Source of the DNA: a virus
Virus record (IMG/VR): IMGVR_UViG_3300010401_000038
Span: 1 to 64,000 of that record
DNA length: 64,000 nt
Direction: 5' to 3' (one strand)
The position numbers and the translations under genes are program-made. Positions 7,001 to 14,036 of the stretch are shown here, piece by piece. Position 1 is the first letter of the stretch. Each line of letters begins with the position of its first letter. Below the pieces are notes generated by a model that did not search any database, was not told the DNA's origin, and was given only the letters and a program-made list of their open reading frames with translations.

Positions 7001-7470
7001 TACACGCCGCCCATGTTCATGTGGCGCACCACGAACGCGCGCGCCGCCTCGTACGCGGCACGCTGGTCGAAGGCGTCGAGCACGCTCAACAGCGCCTCCG
7101 GCATCGTGACGGTGAAGAAGTCGCTGCCCTGGTGGCCCAGGACGCTCCCGAGTTCATGCGCCGCCTCTTGGATCGCCTCGTCGCGCGCCTCCTCCAGCGC
7201 GTACAGCCTCCGCGTCCCTTCCACGCGCCCGATCCTGTTGCCCGTGGGCGCCTGATACTCTTTGGCGGCGACGCAGGCGCCACCCAGGATCGCGTCGAGG
7301 TTCTTGACCAGCACGGAAAAGTTCTCGTCTTTGACCCGGACGCCGTAGCGATCGTTCGGTCGCGGCTCGACCTCGAAGGCGCGCGACTCCGCGATGAGCA
7401 CCGCGGCCACGCTCCGTAGCGCACTCACTCCCTTCACATGCAGCGTCTTCCATCCTGCTCGGGCGTGCAT
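7000..7470 (-). CDS. Hypothetical protein
   Basis: A 156-residue protein from ATG 7470, which follows AAGGAGG; the upstream extension to 7926 lies in other genes' shadows. The sequence is well balanced, with a central EVEPRPNDRYGVRVKDEN strand region and a helical C-terminus. No family recognised. Confidence 0.65.
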   Translation of the reverse strand: MHARAGWKTLHVKGVSALRSVAAVLIAESRAFEVEPRPNDRYGVRVKDENFSVLVKNLDAILGGACVAAKEYQAPTGNRIGRVEGTRRLYALEEARDEAIQEAAHELGSVLGHQGSDFFTVTMPEALLSVLDAFDQRAAYEAARAFVVRHMNMGGV

Positions 7471-7472
7471 CG

Positions 7473-7802
7473 TCAGTCCTCCTTGCGTGGAAGTGGTGGG
7501 GTCACGGGTTCGGGTTTCACGAACAGCGGCGCCTCCTCGTGGGTGGCCGGGGCGACGCTGCGGAACTTCCGTTCGTACGCCTGTCGGTCCAACTCGCGGC
7601 GACGTGCGGCGAGGGCGCGTGCGGTCGCCCCCTCCTGCGCCTCGATCAGGCGGTCGCTCGTCGGTGGGGTACGGAAGCTCGATGACCCGCGCAGCGTCCG
7701 CCAGCACCCGCGACACAGCGGGCCCGCGTGTGCGTCCATCACCTCGCAGCCCGTCTTGATGCGGCGACCACACTGAGCGCAGCGCCACATGCTGCCGCTC
7801 AC
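7473..7802 (-). CDS. Four-Cys zinc-ribbon protein with charged helical tail
   Basis: A 109-residue protein from a GTG in a GTGA junction. The N-terminus has CAQCGRRIKTGC followed by AGPLCRGCW, a LIM/treble-clef-like zinc site. An Arg/Glu helix follows, then a Pro-rich tail. It probably binds nucleic acid or protein; no specific partner can be named. Confidence 0.65.
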   Translation of the reverse strand: MSGSMWRCAQCGRRIKTGCEVMDAHAGPLCRGCWRTLRGSSSFRTPPTSDRLIEAQEGATARALAARRRELDRQAYERKFRSVAPATHEEAPLFVKPEPVTPPLPRKED

Positions 7803-8032
7803 GGCTTCGCCCGCTTCTTCTCGTCGCGTGCGGCGAGGCGATCGATCTTCTCGTTGAAGTGCCGATCGATAGCGTCGGACATGGCGAAGTAGCCGCGCGT
7901 GGCGGCTGTTCTCGTTCCGCGATCAAACACCGCGAGCAGCGAGTCGCGACACTGAACGACTTCCCGGAGGACGCGATAGAGGGCGCGCGCCTGCTCCTCG
8001 GTCAGGAAGATGACGACATCGCGCCGCCTCAC
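7799..8032 (-). CDS. Small helical hypothetical protein
   Basis: A 77-residue product if the GTG at 8032 is used. It begins with VVIFLTEEQARALYRVLREV, a strand plus helix that resembles an LTxEQ-type helical repeat, and ends in a basic tail. The start is uncertain because the frame stays open to 8164, but upstream residues look like shadow sequence. Confidence 0.5.
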   Translation of the reverse strand: MRRRDVVIFLTEEQARALYRVLREVVQCRDSLLAVFDRGTRTAATRGYFAMSDAIDRHFNEKIDRLAARDEKKRAKP

Positions 8033-8078
8033 CGCTTGCCACCGTGATCGCTCACCCGATGGGGCTGCCCTGGATCGG

Positions 8079-8378
8079 TCAGGATCGACAGCGCCGGGAG
8101 GCCAGCGCAGTCGCGAGCGCGAGAGCGGCGCGGGCCTTCTCACATGCTCCGTCAAGTCCACCATCCTCGAAATACACCCCGCGCTTAATGGCGTCGAGCA
8201 ACCCCGCCAGCGCCTCCCGCATGGCCGGCGCGGCGAGAATCAGCCGCACCGCGTCGGCCCCAGCGGTCGGCTGATCGCCACGATAGGAGACCGTAATCAC
8301 CCGACTGTCACCGATGGTGATGTCAACGGCGATTGCCCCAGCGCCGCGCCGTGTGCAGATTTCTTCCCACGCCTTCAT
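8079..8378 (-). CDS. Hypothetical protein
   Basis: A 99-residue protein from ATG 8378, which overlaps the upstream stop as ATGA. The first half is beta-rich (GAIAVDITIGDSRVITVSYR); the second half is helical (LILAAPAMREALAGLLDAIK), a pattern common in small phage early proteins of unknown role. The frame beyond 8378 is a shadow. Confidence 0.6.
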   Translation of the reverse strand: MKAWEEICTRRGAGAIAVDITIGDSRVITVSYRGDQPTAGADAVRLILAAPAMREALAGLLDAIKRGVYFEDGGLDGACEKARAALALATALASRRCRS

Positions 8379-8683
8379 CGCGCCCCTCCGTACCCCTTCG
8401 ATGGGTCGAGCCAGCCCGCCCCGTTCTTGATGTGCTCCGCGTAGCGCGTCCCATCCTGGGCGTTGCGCGGGCCGATCGTTCCCTCCTCGTGGTCCTCGGT
8501 GACGTGGTCGAGCCCGCACACCTCGCACGGCCCATACACCGGGTCGGCGTCCGGCACGGGGTCGCAGTCGTGGTCATGCTTCTCGAAGTGCAGGAGCGCC
8601 TCCATCCTCGTGAGGCTCTGAGCGTCGGCGCACGGCGTCACCTGCGCGCCGCTCGTCCGTCCTGTGCACCTGTACGTCTGCAT
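8375..8683 (-). CDS. Hypothetical protein with His/Cys-rich centre
   Basis: A 102-residue protein from ATG 8683, preceded by AAGGAG. The central region carries HFEKHDHDCDP and later CEVCGLDHVTEDH, which together resemble a zinc-binding site. Function unknown. Confidence 0.6.
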   Translation of the reverse strand: MQTYRCTGRTSGAQVTPCADAQSLTRMEALLHFEKHDHDCDPVPDADPVYGPCEVCGLDHVTEDHEEGTIGPRNAQDGTRYAEHIKNGAGWLDPSKGYGGAR

Positions 8684-8757
8684 CTCTCGGTCTCCTTGTG
8701 TCGGGCGCTGGCTTGACGGTCGCGGCTCCTCCTGCACCGCGGCCGTCCGTGTCAGCG

Positions 8758-9027
8758 TCAGACCTCCTCGACATCCCCTACGATGCACCGCCGCCCCACG
8801 TCCACCGGCTCCATCTTCCCGCGCCCACCCACCTCCACGAACGCCCGCGCACCCACCACCGACCGCGCCGACACAGTGATGTAGAACTCGCGCGTCTCCT
8901 TCACCAGCATCCGATACTTCCTCACCGGCCGCGCCGCCACCTTCTGCTTGATGCTCGCAGGTAACCGCCCACCGTTCGCCAACACGAACGCCACGCCCAG
9001 GTCCGGCGGCTTCCGGTCGGCGCTCAC
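8758..9027 (-). CDS. Small basic hypothetical protein
   Basis: An 89-residue protein from a GTG in a GTGA junction with the first gene of the operon. It is basic in the middle (ASIKQKVAARPVRKYRM) and beta-rich toward the C-terminus (REFYITVSARSVVGARAFVEV). No family recognised. Confidence 0.6.
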   Translation of the reverse strand: MSADRKPPDLGVAFVLANGGRLPASIKQKVAARPVRKYRMLVKETREFYITVSARSVVGARAFVEVGGRGKMEPVDVGRRCIVGDVEEV

Positions 9028-9269
9028 TGCCGCGCCTGCATCTTGATCGCGGCCTGGATGAGAAGCGCCTGCTCGGCCGCTGGCTGCCGAAGCGTGTAGT
9101 GCACCGCCGCCATCTGCATCGGGTCCGCTCCCTGCTGAATGTGGTCCAGCTCCAACCCGTACCCCGTCGCCACCCCTTCGAGACGCGCGGCCTCTACGTC
9201 CTCCGCGGTGAACTGCCGCTTCGGCTCGTCGGTCGTCCCCTGCGGACACGCCTTGTTGTCGAGTCGCAT
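9024..9269 (-). CDS. First gene of the leftward operon, helical hypothetical protein
   Basis: An 81-residue protein starting MRLDNKACPQGTTDEP at ATG 9269, with GGAGGGCAGGGAG just upstream. It is mostly helical (FTAEDVEAARLEGVATGYGL). It follows the promoter at 9308-9336 with a leader of about 32 bases. The longer frame to 9443 includes the promoter and is rejected. Confidence 0.6.
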   Translation of the reverse strand: MRLDNKACPQGTTDEPKRQFTAEDVEAARLEGVATGYGLELDHIQQGADPMQMAAVHYTLRQPAAEQALLIQAAIKMQARQ

Positions 9270-9307
9270 CTCCCTGCCCTCCTGTGATGAAACGTTCACC
9301 CGCGCGT

Positions 9308-9336
9308 AACCTACGCCCTCTTGCGACTCCGTGCAA
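9308..9336 (-). promoter_or_regulatory. Sigma70-type promoter of the leftward operon with split operator
   Basis: Read on the - strand: TTGCAC (9331-9336), a 17-bp spacer, then TAGGTT (9308-9313). The -35 is embedded in ACTCTTG, whose inverted partner CAAGAG lies 10 bp away, so the inverted repeat 9318-9340 overlaps the promoter. The half-sites match those of the 15-bp palindrome at 13017, 15181 and 57162. Confidence 0.6.
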
Positions 9337-9489
9337 GAGTTATTTGCGGACAATGTTCGTGCCAAGCGTGCGAGTCGGCGAACAGGAAAGGCGCGTGCCA
9401 TGACGAATGTGTGTGCGTATTGACACACTCGCACATGCTTCACATCGACCTACGTAGGCCGCCACAAAAGGTAACGCGAATCGACAGGT

Positions 9490-9505
9490 GTGTCAGTTTT
9501 GACAC
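9490..9505. repeat. GTGTCA inverted repeat, operator-like
   Basis: GTGTCA-GTTT-TGACAC is a perfect 6-bp inverted repeat. A related TTGACACA lies 70 bp away at 9420. It may bind a dimeric regulator distinct from the one reading ACTCTTG sites. Confidence 0.35.
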
Positions 9506-9635
9506 GGTCTGCGGCTCGGCGGTTGGTGGCGTCCCGCCTCGTTCGCGCCCCCAGCCGCTCTAGTTTCGCGCCCGATGCGCCCTGGTTTCTCCTGCCACTC
9601 CGCGCGTGAGTAGCTGCCAGTGACGCAGCGCCTCG

Positions 9636-9659
9636 ACTCTTGATGCGCGTCGCAAGAGT
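9636..9659. promoter_or_regulatory. ACTCTTG-N10-CAAGAGT inverted repeat
   Basis: Two perfect 7-bp half-sites (9636-9642 and 9653-9659) separated by 10 bp. The halves are identical to those of the 15-bp palindromes elsewhere, where they are separated by one base. No clear promoter overlaps it. It may be an auxiliary site for the same regulator. Confidence 0.5.
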
Positions 9660-9920
9660 GCGTGACGTGTCGCCGGCCGGTCTCTGGTGGTGGTGCGGCG
9701 GGTCGTCCGGTCCTCGATGGAGTGGCGCGCGTGTCGGTGGTTGGTTGCTGGCCTGGGCTGCTCCATGCGTTCGGTCGGTGGACCGTGGGTGGGGGGGGAT
9801 GGCGCGACGTGGGGTGGCCAGCAGGTGAGAGAGGGTACCCTACCTGTCGCTACGCCTACCACACAACTCGAACCGAAATTTTTTACAACTCAGTAGGCCG
9901 TACTGAGGCCCATGTAGCGT

Positions 9921-9957
9921 AGGGTTCAGAACCCAACCAGAACTAGTTCTGAACCCT
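9921..9957. repeat. 12-bp inverted repeat containing a nested 14-bp palindrome
   Basis: AGGGTTCAGAAC (9921-9932) is the inverse of 9946-9957. Between and overlapping them CAGAACTAGTTCTG (9938-9951) is itself a perfect palindrome. Alternative hairpins are therefore possible. Confidence 0.55.
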
Positions 9958-9962
9958 GCGGC

Positions 9963-10028
9963 AGAGTCGTGAGTAGGGCCAGCCGAAAACGGGCATTTCA
10001 GAGCCCGTTTCGGTGGCTCTACGACTCT
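9963..10028. repeat. Extended hairpin of two nested inverted repeats
   Basis: An outer 8-bp pair (9963-9970 with 10021-10028, AGAGTCGT/ACGACTCT) encloses an inner 11-bp pair with one bulged A (9983-9994 with 10003-10013). The spacing would allow a cruciform or a stable RNA fold. Confidence 0.5.
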
Positions 10029-10049
10029 CTCGGTCGACTGTGGGTATTT

Positions 10050-10215
10050 GGGTCCAGAACTCCTATGGGGGGTACGGGGGGTTTTGGACCCTGGACCCAA
10101 GGCTGTGGAAATCTAGCCATTGACCTCACGCTTCGAGGCTGCGGGTCGCGGAGCTAAAATCGTGTGGGTCGGTGGTGGTTGATGGGTCTGAAATGGAGGG
10201 TAGGGTCCAGAACTC
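10050..10215. repeat. GGGTCCAG iteron-like cluster
   Basis: GGGTCCAGAACTC occurs twice in the same orientation (10050-10062 and 10203-10215). The core GGGTCCAG also occurs inverted at 10091-10098 next to a second partial copy. CCAGAAC is also present in the 9921-9957 repeat. Repeats of this size beside a primase-helicase gene resemble origin iterons, though function is inferred. Confidence 0.45.
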
Positions 10216-11995
10216 AATCTGGTCTGGCGAGGTTCCAGGCGCGCTTGATGGTTGAGCGGGAGAATCCCTTGCCGGCTAGGGCGAAGGCGACCTTGGAAAA
10301 CGGGACACCTGGTTCGGACTCGAGGATGGCGGCGACGGCTGTGATGGCGTCCTCGAGGATGGTGGGTGGGCGGCCGCCCTGGCGCCGGTCGCTGAACTGG
10401 GAGGCGTCGGCGACTGGCTCGAAGCGGAGCACCCCTTCCTGCCAGGTCGTACGCAGGTAGAACTCGAGGCCCTGTTCGGCGTCGCGCTGGGCGTCGACGA
10501 TGAGCTTCATGGCGCGGTCGGAGCCCTTGCCGACCCGGGCGAGGGCGACGTGGGTGTCGACGACGTTCCGGAAGTCGCCCGCCCCGCGGACGGCCGAACT
10601 GGGGTCATCGCTCCCCATCATCGGCTTGCGGTGGTGGTGGAGGATGGTGATGCCGACCTTGGCCTCGTCCCGGAGCCGGAAGATCCGGTCGATGAAGAAG
10701 CGGCGCATCTCGCCGTTGTCATTCTCGTTCAGCGTGTGGATGCCGGTCAGGGAGTCGAGGACGAGCTCGGTCACATCGTTCGCCTGCAGCCACTCGAGGA
10801 GGGACCGGAAGTTGTCCTCCTGGTTCAGATACAGGCTCCGGGCGCTGATGTACTTGATGCGGCCCTTCCGGACCATGTCGATGCCGTCGACCTCGAGCCC
10901 CGCCGCCACCGCCTTGAGCCGGCGCGCCCAGACAGACATCCTGTTTTCCGCGTCGACGATCGCCCAGGAATGGCCGCCCGTCGACTTGAACTGGCCGGCG
11001 ATCGTCGCGCCCGTCGCGCTCGAGATGGCCGCGGCGATGATAAAACTGGACTTGTAGGTTTTGCCTAATCCGGTGAGCAGCCGAACGCCGCCCGTCGTGA
11101 ACAACGGCTCGAGAGTCCACGACAGCGGTTCGTTGCTGGCCGCCTCGATCTCGTCCGCCGTCGCGTGCACGAGAGCCGACGTCGCGCGCACCGGCGTCCC
11201 GTTCGAGTCCGGCACCGTCGGGTCCGTCAGGTCGACCGGCTTCATCGTCGCCTGCGCCGTGATCAGCTCGCGCAACCGCTCCGCCGTGCCGCCGGCGTCG
11301 AGCCAGTCGGAGACGTCGCCCTTCTCCTTCACCCCGGGAAGGTGCACGAGCCGAAGCGACGCGACGCCCGGGAGCACCGCGGCCGCGATCTTCCGCATGT
11401 GCTTCTCGCCCGGCGGGTCGTTGTCGGGGATCAGGACGACGTGCCGGCCCTGCAACGACTCCGACCAGGCTCCGTCCCACCCCCGCGCGGCGCCGCCAAC
11501 CGAGGTCGTGGTGACGAACCCCAGCGCCGCCAGGCGATCCGCGTCCTTCTCGCCCTCGGTGATCAGGACCGCCCGGTTCGGCGCCGCCTTCACGAGCTCA
11601 GGTAGCCGGTACAGAACCCGCGGCACGCCGTTGAGATCCCACTCCCACCCGCCCTTCCCGTCCGGATGACGCTGCCGGAAGTCCTTCGGGTCGTACCGGA
11701 GGACCTCGTAGAGCAGCGCCCCGTGCGGGTCGCGGTAGGCGTAGGTGGCGACGAGGCGGCGCCTGGGGGCCGGCGCCGGCTTCTCCGGCATCAGGTCGGC
11801 GACCTTGCAGTCCAGGGCGGCGACGATGTCGGCGATGACACAGCCGGTGTGGCACTTCGCGAGGATTCCCCCGTTGTCGCCGATTGTGATCGAGAGGGAC
11901 TGGTGGCCGTCGTCGTGCGCCGGACACTTCGCGACCGCACGGTCTCCCGTCCGCCTCACCCCTTGGAGGCGGGAGAGGAAGTCGTCGAGCGTCAT
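10214..11995 (-). CDS. Bifunctional primase-helicase (zinc finger, TOPRIM, RecA-like ATPase)
   Basis: A 593-residue replication protein from ATG 11995 (ATGA junction). Residues 24-52 form a CHC2-type zinc finger (C24-P-A-H27, C48-HTG-C52). A TOPRIM domain follows: Glu147 in ITEGEKD and Asp191-Asn-Asp193 in LIPDNDPP. From about residue 285 comes a RepA/AAA_25-like RecA-fold ATPase; its P-loop reads GLGKTYKSS, with Tyr where most have Gly before Lys, as in some phage relatives. VLDSLTGIH is the Walker B and ILHHHRK a sensor region. It should unwind and prime phage DNA; the partner polymerase is outside this window. The DNA-binding C-terminal tail is short. Confidence 0.88.
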   Translation of the reverse strand: MTLDDFLSRLQGVRRTGDRAVAKCPAHDDGHQSLSITIGDNGGILAKCHTGCVIADIVAALDCKVADLMPEKPAPAPRRRLVATYAYRDPHGALLYEVLRYDPKDFRQRHPDGKGGWEWDLNGVPRVLYRLPELVKAAPNRAVLITEGEKDADRLAALGFVTTTSVGGAARGWDGAWSESLQGRHVVLIPDNDPPGEKHMRKIAAAVLPGVASLRLVHLPGVKEKGDVSDWLDAGGTAERLRELITAQATMKPVDLTDPTVPDSNGTPVRATSALVHATADEIEAASNEPLSWTLEPLFTTGGVRLLTGLGKTYKSSFIIAAAISSATGATIAGQFKSTGGHSWAIVDAENRMSVWARRLKAVAAGLEVDGIDMVRKGRIKYISARSLYLNQEDNFRSLLEWLQANDVTELVLDSLTGIHTLNENDNGEMRRFFIDRIFRLRDEAKVGITILHHHRKPMMGSDDPSSAVRGAGDFRNVVDTHVALARVGKGSDRAMKLIVDAQRDAEQGLEFYLRTTWQEGVLRFEPVADASQFSDRRQGGRPPTILEDAITAVAAILESEPGVPFSKVAFALAGKGFSRSTIKRAWNLARPD

Positions 11996-12669
11996 GGGCG
12001 CGCCTTGAGGAAGCAGGCCGCCATGATCTGCCGGCCGACGAACTGCGTGTACGCCGGCGGGATCGCCTGGGTCAGCTCCCGCCAGGTCATCCAGTCGATC
12101 CCCATCGCGTCCCCCGCGTCCTCGCGGTTCTTCGCCCGGATGAACGAGCCGCCCTTCTCGCGCGGCCGGAGAGATCCGGACCCCTGGTGACCGTAGACGC
12201 CGACGGACCTGCCCTGCGCGCCGTGTTGGTGGAGCGGCTGCAGCATCGACACGTTCGACTCGAACAGCCGGTGCCGGCGCACCCGCAACCCGAACGACGA
12301 CCCGCACAGCACGATCGCGTTCTCGAGCGGCGCCGACTCGACGTTCTCGATGACGTAGTAGAGGCCGGTCTTCTTGAGCGCCGCGCGCACCGGCTCGATC
12401 AGACGCGGGTGGCTGGACGTCTTGCGATGCAGGGCGGTTAGGTAGCAGTACGCCTGGCAGGGCGGCGAGGCGTGGATCACGTCGTACTCGTGGGCGTAAC
12501 GCGCCACCCAGTCGAGCGCGTCAGCCCGGACGAACGTGAAGGGGTAGTTGCGCTGGAACTTGTGGTCGACGCCCACCACCTCGAAACCGGCGCGCGCGTA
12601 TCCCATCGCGGCACCGCCGGCGCCGCAGAACAGGTCGAGTAATTGTGGGCGTCCTGGAGCGACCGTCAC
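11992..12669 (-). CDS. C5-cytosine DNA methyltransferase
   Basis: A 225-residue protein from GTG 12669. Family motifs are in order: motif I LDLFCGAGGAAMGYARAGF, motif IV with the catalytic Cys in SPPCQAY, motif VI YVIENVESAPL, motif VIII RRHRLFES, and a late IPPAYTQFVGRQ that matches motif X. It is shorter than typical enzymes (over 300 residues), with only about 60 residues for target recognition. With no restriction partner, it likely modifies phage DNA against host restriction. It is coupled to the primase-helicase by an ATGA overlap. Confidence 0.9.
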   Translation of the reverse strand: MTVAPGRPQLLDLFCGAGGAAMGYARAGFEVVGVDHKFQRNYPFTFVRADALDWVARYAHEYDVIHASPPCQAYCYLTALHRKTSSHPRLIEPVRAALKKTGLYYVIENVESAPLENAIVLCGSSFGLRVRRHRLFESNVSMLQPLHQHGAQGRSVGVYGHQGSGSLRPREKGGSFIRAKNREDAGDAMGIDWMTWRELTQAIPPAYTQFVGRQIMAACFLKARP

Positions 12670-12911
12670 CCGCGCGCCCGGCTCTTTCCGTAGGGGCTCA
12701 CCGCCTGCATCGCGATCGAATCGAGCTGCAGGTTCGCCAACTCGAGCTCGGCGTCAATGACCGCCAGATGCGCCTCGGACAGGCGGGCGCGCGCCGCCTG
12801 GACGGTGGACTCCTTCCAGAAAATCCTGACGCGAAGGTAGGTGATGAAGGCGCGGTGGCGAAGGTACTGCAGGCGGGAACGGAGAGGTGACACCCGGGGA
12901 CCCCCCTTCAC
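12666..12911 (-). CDS. Small helical protein leading the replication operon
   Basis: An 81-residue basic helical protein (LRSRLQYLRHRAFITYLRV..., then a Glu/Ala/Leu helix). The GTG at 12911 or the GTG at 12893 could be the start; neither has a strong ribosome-binding site. It is translationally coupled (GTGA) to the methyltransferase. Its mRNA leader can fold (see 12918-12967). Function unknown. Confidence 0.55.
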   Translation of the reverse strand: MKGGPRVSPLRSRLQYLRHRAFITYLRVRIFWKESTVQAARARLSEAHLAVIDAELELANLQLDSIAMQAVSPYGKSRARG

Positions 12912-12917
12912 AATCCG

Positions 12918-12967
12918 GGCGGGCCCCTCTGCGACCCGGGGGGATCCGAGGATCGCCGGGGCCCGCC
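12918..12967 (-). promoter_or_regulatory. Structured mRNA leader of the replication operon
   Basis: GGCGGGCCCC (12918-12927) is the exact inverse of 12958-12967, and the loop contains a second inverted repeat (GATCC-TC-GGATC on the - strand). The stem ends seven bases before the GTG at 12911. It could hide or expose the start site; there is no T tract, so it is not a simple terminator. Confidence 0.45.
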
Positions 12968-12998
12968 ACGCACGCGACCGTCGCCGCGCGCCGTCACG

Positions 12999-13027
12999 CT
13001 TCTACTCCTCCGAAAAACTCTTGTCAA
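12999..13027 (-). promoter_or_regulatory. Leftward promoter with operator-embedded -35
   Basis: On the - strand TTGACA (13022-13027) lies inside the palindrome, followed by 17 bp and TAGAAG (12999-13004). Transcription would begin near 12992 and read the 12911 to 10214 operon. It is divergent from the promoter at 13036-13064, and one operator can control both. Confidence 0.65.
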
Positions 13028-13031
13028 GAGT
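13017..13031. promoter_or_regulatory. 15-bp operator palindrome ACTCTTGTCAAGAGT
   Basis: Perfect 7-bp half-sites around one central base. It contains the leftward -35 and ends four bases before the rightward -35. The same palindrome (centre A) recurs at 15181-15195 and 57162-57176. A dimeric helix-turn-helix repressor is the expected ligand. Confidence 0.75.
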
Positions 13032-13035
13032 GGCC

Positions 13036-13064
13036 TTGACATTTGTCCGCGCGGAGTCTAGAGT
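13036..13064 (+). promoter_or_regulatory. Rightward promoter giving a leaderless mRNA
   Basis: TTGACA (13036-13041), 17-bp spacer, TAGAGT (13059-13064), then eight bases to ATG 13073. The start point should fall within about two bases of the ATG, leaving no room for a ribosome-binding site. The 37-bp distance from -35 to ATG is the same as at 15185 and 57166. Confidence 0.7.
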
Positions 13065-13072
13065 CCCGCGCC

Positions 13073-13345
13073 ATGAGGACAGCACTCCAGACCCCCGTCG
13101 CCAAGTTGACTTGCGCGGGCTGCGGGCGGCAGGCCGATTTCGACCTCCTGCTGGGGCGCGTCGCGTCGGTCTGGCAAATCAGGTTCACGCCCGAAACCTT
13201 CTCCGGAGTCGAACACAGAGAGGACGGAGAGCATCGCATCGGAGTGCTCCCGGCGTACCTCACCGTTCAGTGTCTTGACTGCCACTGGACGACGCGGTCC
13301 AAAACCTACGCCCAGCTTCTCACCGAGAGGACCCCGGAGGCATGA
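13073..13345 (+). CDS. Zinc-ribbon protein translated from a leaderless mRNA
   Basis: A 90-residue protein starting MRTALQTPVAKLTCAGCGR. The CAGC and CLDC pairs (about residues 14 and 69) form a zinc ribbon. An in-frame TTG at 13043 lies between the -35 and -10 elements and cannot be used, so ATG 13073 is the start. It heads a rightward operon that includes the XRE-type protein. Function unknown; early expression is likely. Confidence 0.75.
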   Translation: MRTALQTPVAKLTCAGCGRQADFDLLLGRVASVWQIRFTPETFSGVEHREDGEHRIGVLPAYLTVQCLDCHWTTRSKTYAQLLTERTPEA

Positions 13346-13605
13346 GACTCCGCGACCTGTTCTCCATCCCCGGCTACAAGGCGACGATCTGGCGCTCGAA
13401 GGGCGGCGGTCCGATCCGCAGGGGCACGAACCGCCACCAGCTAACCAAGGCGCAGAAGAAGCGCGCGCGGCGCAACCGGACCCGGGCGGCGCTCCTGGCG
13501 AACGGACGACTCGTGGCGCGGCGGACAGCGAAGCGCGGCCGGCGGATGCAGCGGGCGCTGGGTAAGGTCTGGTCCGAGGGGGCGATGCCCGAGGTGTTCT
13601 GCTGA
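13342..13605 (+). CDS. Small strongly basic protein
   Basis: An 87-residue protein with about one third Arg/Lys (KAQKKRARRNRTRAALL, RRTAKRGRRMQRAL). It overlaps the preceding gene as ATGA. The composition suggests nucleic-acid binding. No family recognised. Confidence 0.65.
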   Translation: MRLRDLFSIPGYKATIWRSKGGGPIRRGTNRHQLTKAQKKRARRNRTRAALLANGRLVARRTAKRGRRMQRALGKVWSEGAMPEVFC

Positions 13606-14018
13606 TGGGCTACATCGTCCACCCTGACGGCCGCATTGAGGCCGCGACACCCGAGGAAGCCGTCGAGCTCGCGCGCCTGTTCGCCCGCGGGCCGACGCCG
13701 GGTGCGCGCGTCGTGTCCGACGCGCCGGCACCGCGCGTCAAGCCGAGGCCGGTCGCCGATCCCATCATTCGCGAGACCCTCGCCCAACTCCCGCGCATGG
13801 GGCAGGCGCCGACTGTGGCTCCGCTCCGCTTGAAGGACATCGCCCCCAAGGCCGCTAACGGCGTCACGCTGCTCGGCAAGGACCTGCGGGAGTACCGCCA
13901 GCGCCACGGTCTCAACCAGACCAACGTCGCCCACCTGATGAAATACGGCGGCGCCGGGACGGTGAGCGTCGCGGAGACGAACCAGTTCGCGCCGCTCCCG
14001 GAGCGCATGGCGACCTGA
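13605..14018 (+). CDS. XRE/Cro-type helix-turn-helix protein
   Basis: A 137-residue protein. Residues 91-128 read GKDLREYRQRHGLNQTNVAH then LMKYGGAGTVSVAE, a Cro/C1-type helix-turn-helix with the LNQ at the start of the second helix. The first 85 residues are a flexible Ala/Pro-rich arm with a short N-terminal beta motif (MGYIVHPDGRIEAATPEEA). It is the third gene from the 13017 operator and the only XRE-like protein seen, so it is the best candidate to bind the ACTCTTG palindromes, perhaps regulating itself. That link is inference. Confidence 0.7.
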   Translation: MGYIVHPDGRIEAATPEEAVELARLFARGPTPGARVVSDAPAPRVKPRPVADPIIRETLAQLPRMGQAPTVAPLRLKDIAPKAANGVTLLGKDLREYRQRHGLNQTNVAHLMKYGGAGTVSVAETNQFAPLPERMAT

Positions 14019-14036
14019 CTGACGGAGCGCCTGGCG

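Larger units (their letters stand above)
9270..10213. other. Non-coding control region rich in inverted and direct repeats
   Basis: About 940 bases with no convincing gene: short open frames here lack ribosome-binding sites, coding bias and sensible composition. The region holds the leftward promoter, several inverted repeats, an iteron-like GGGTCCAG cluster and an A/T-rich patch (9878-9888). It separates two leftward operons and is the only long gap in the window, so it is the best candidate for a replication origin or regulatory hub. Confidence 0.6.

Noticed and set aside
9889-9907. CTCAGTA-N5-TACTGAG hairpin as a terminator
   Set aside because: No T run follows on either strand in the correct place; the T run precedes it on the + strand.
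9662-9922. ORF of 86 codons in the control region
   Set aside because: Composition is Gly/Trp/Val-rich without coding bias, no ribosome-binding site, and it crosses operator-like repeats.
13043-13072. N-terminal extension of the 13073 gene to a TTG
   Set aside because: The extension lies between the -35 and -10 elements of its own promoter.
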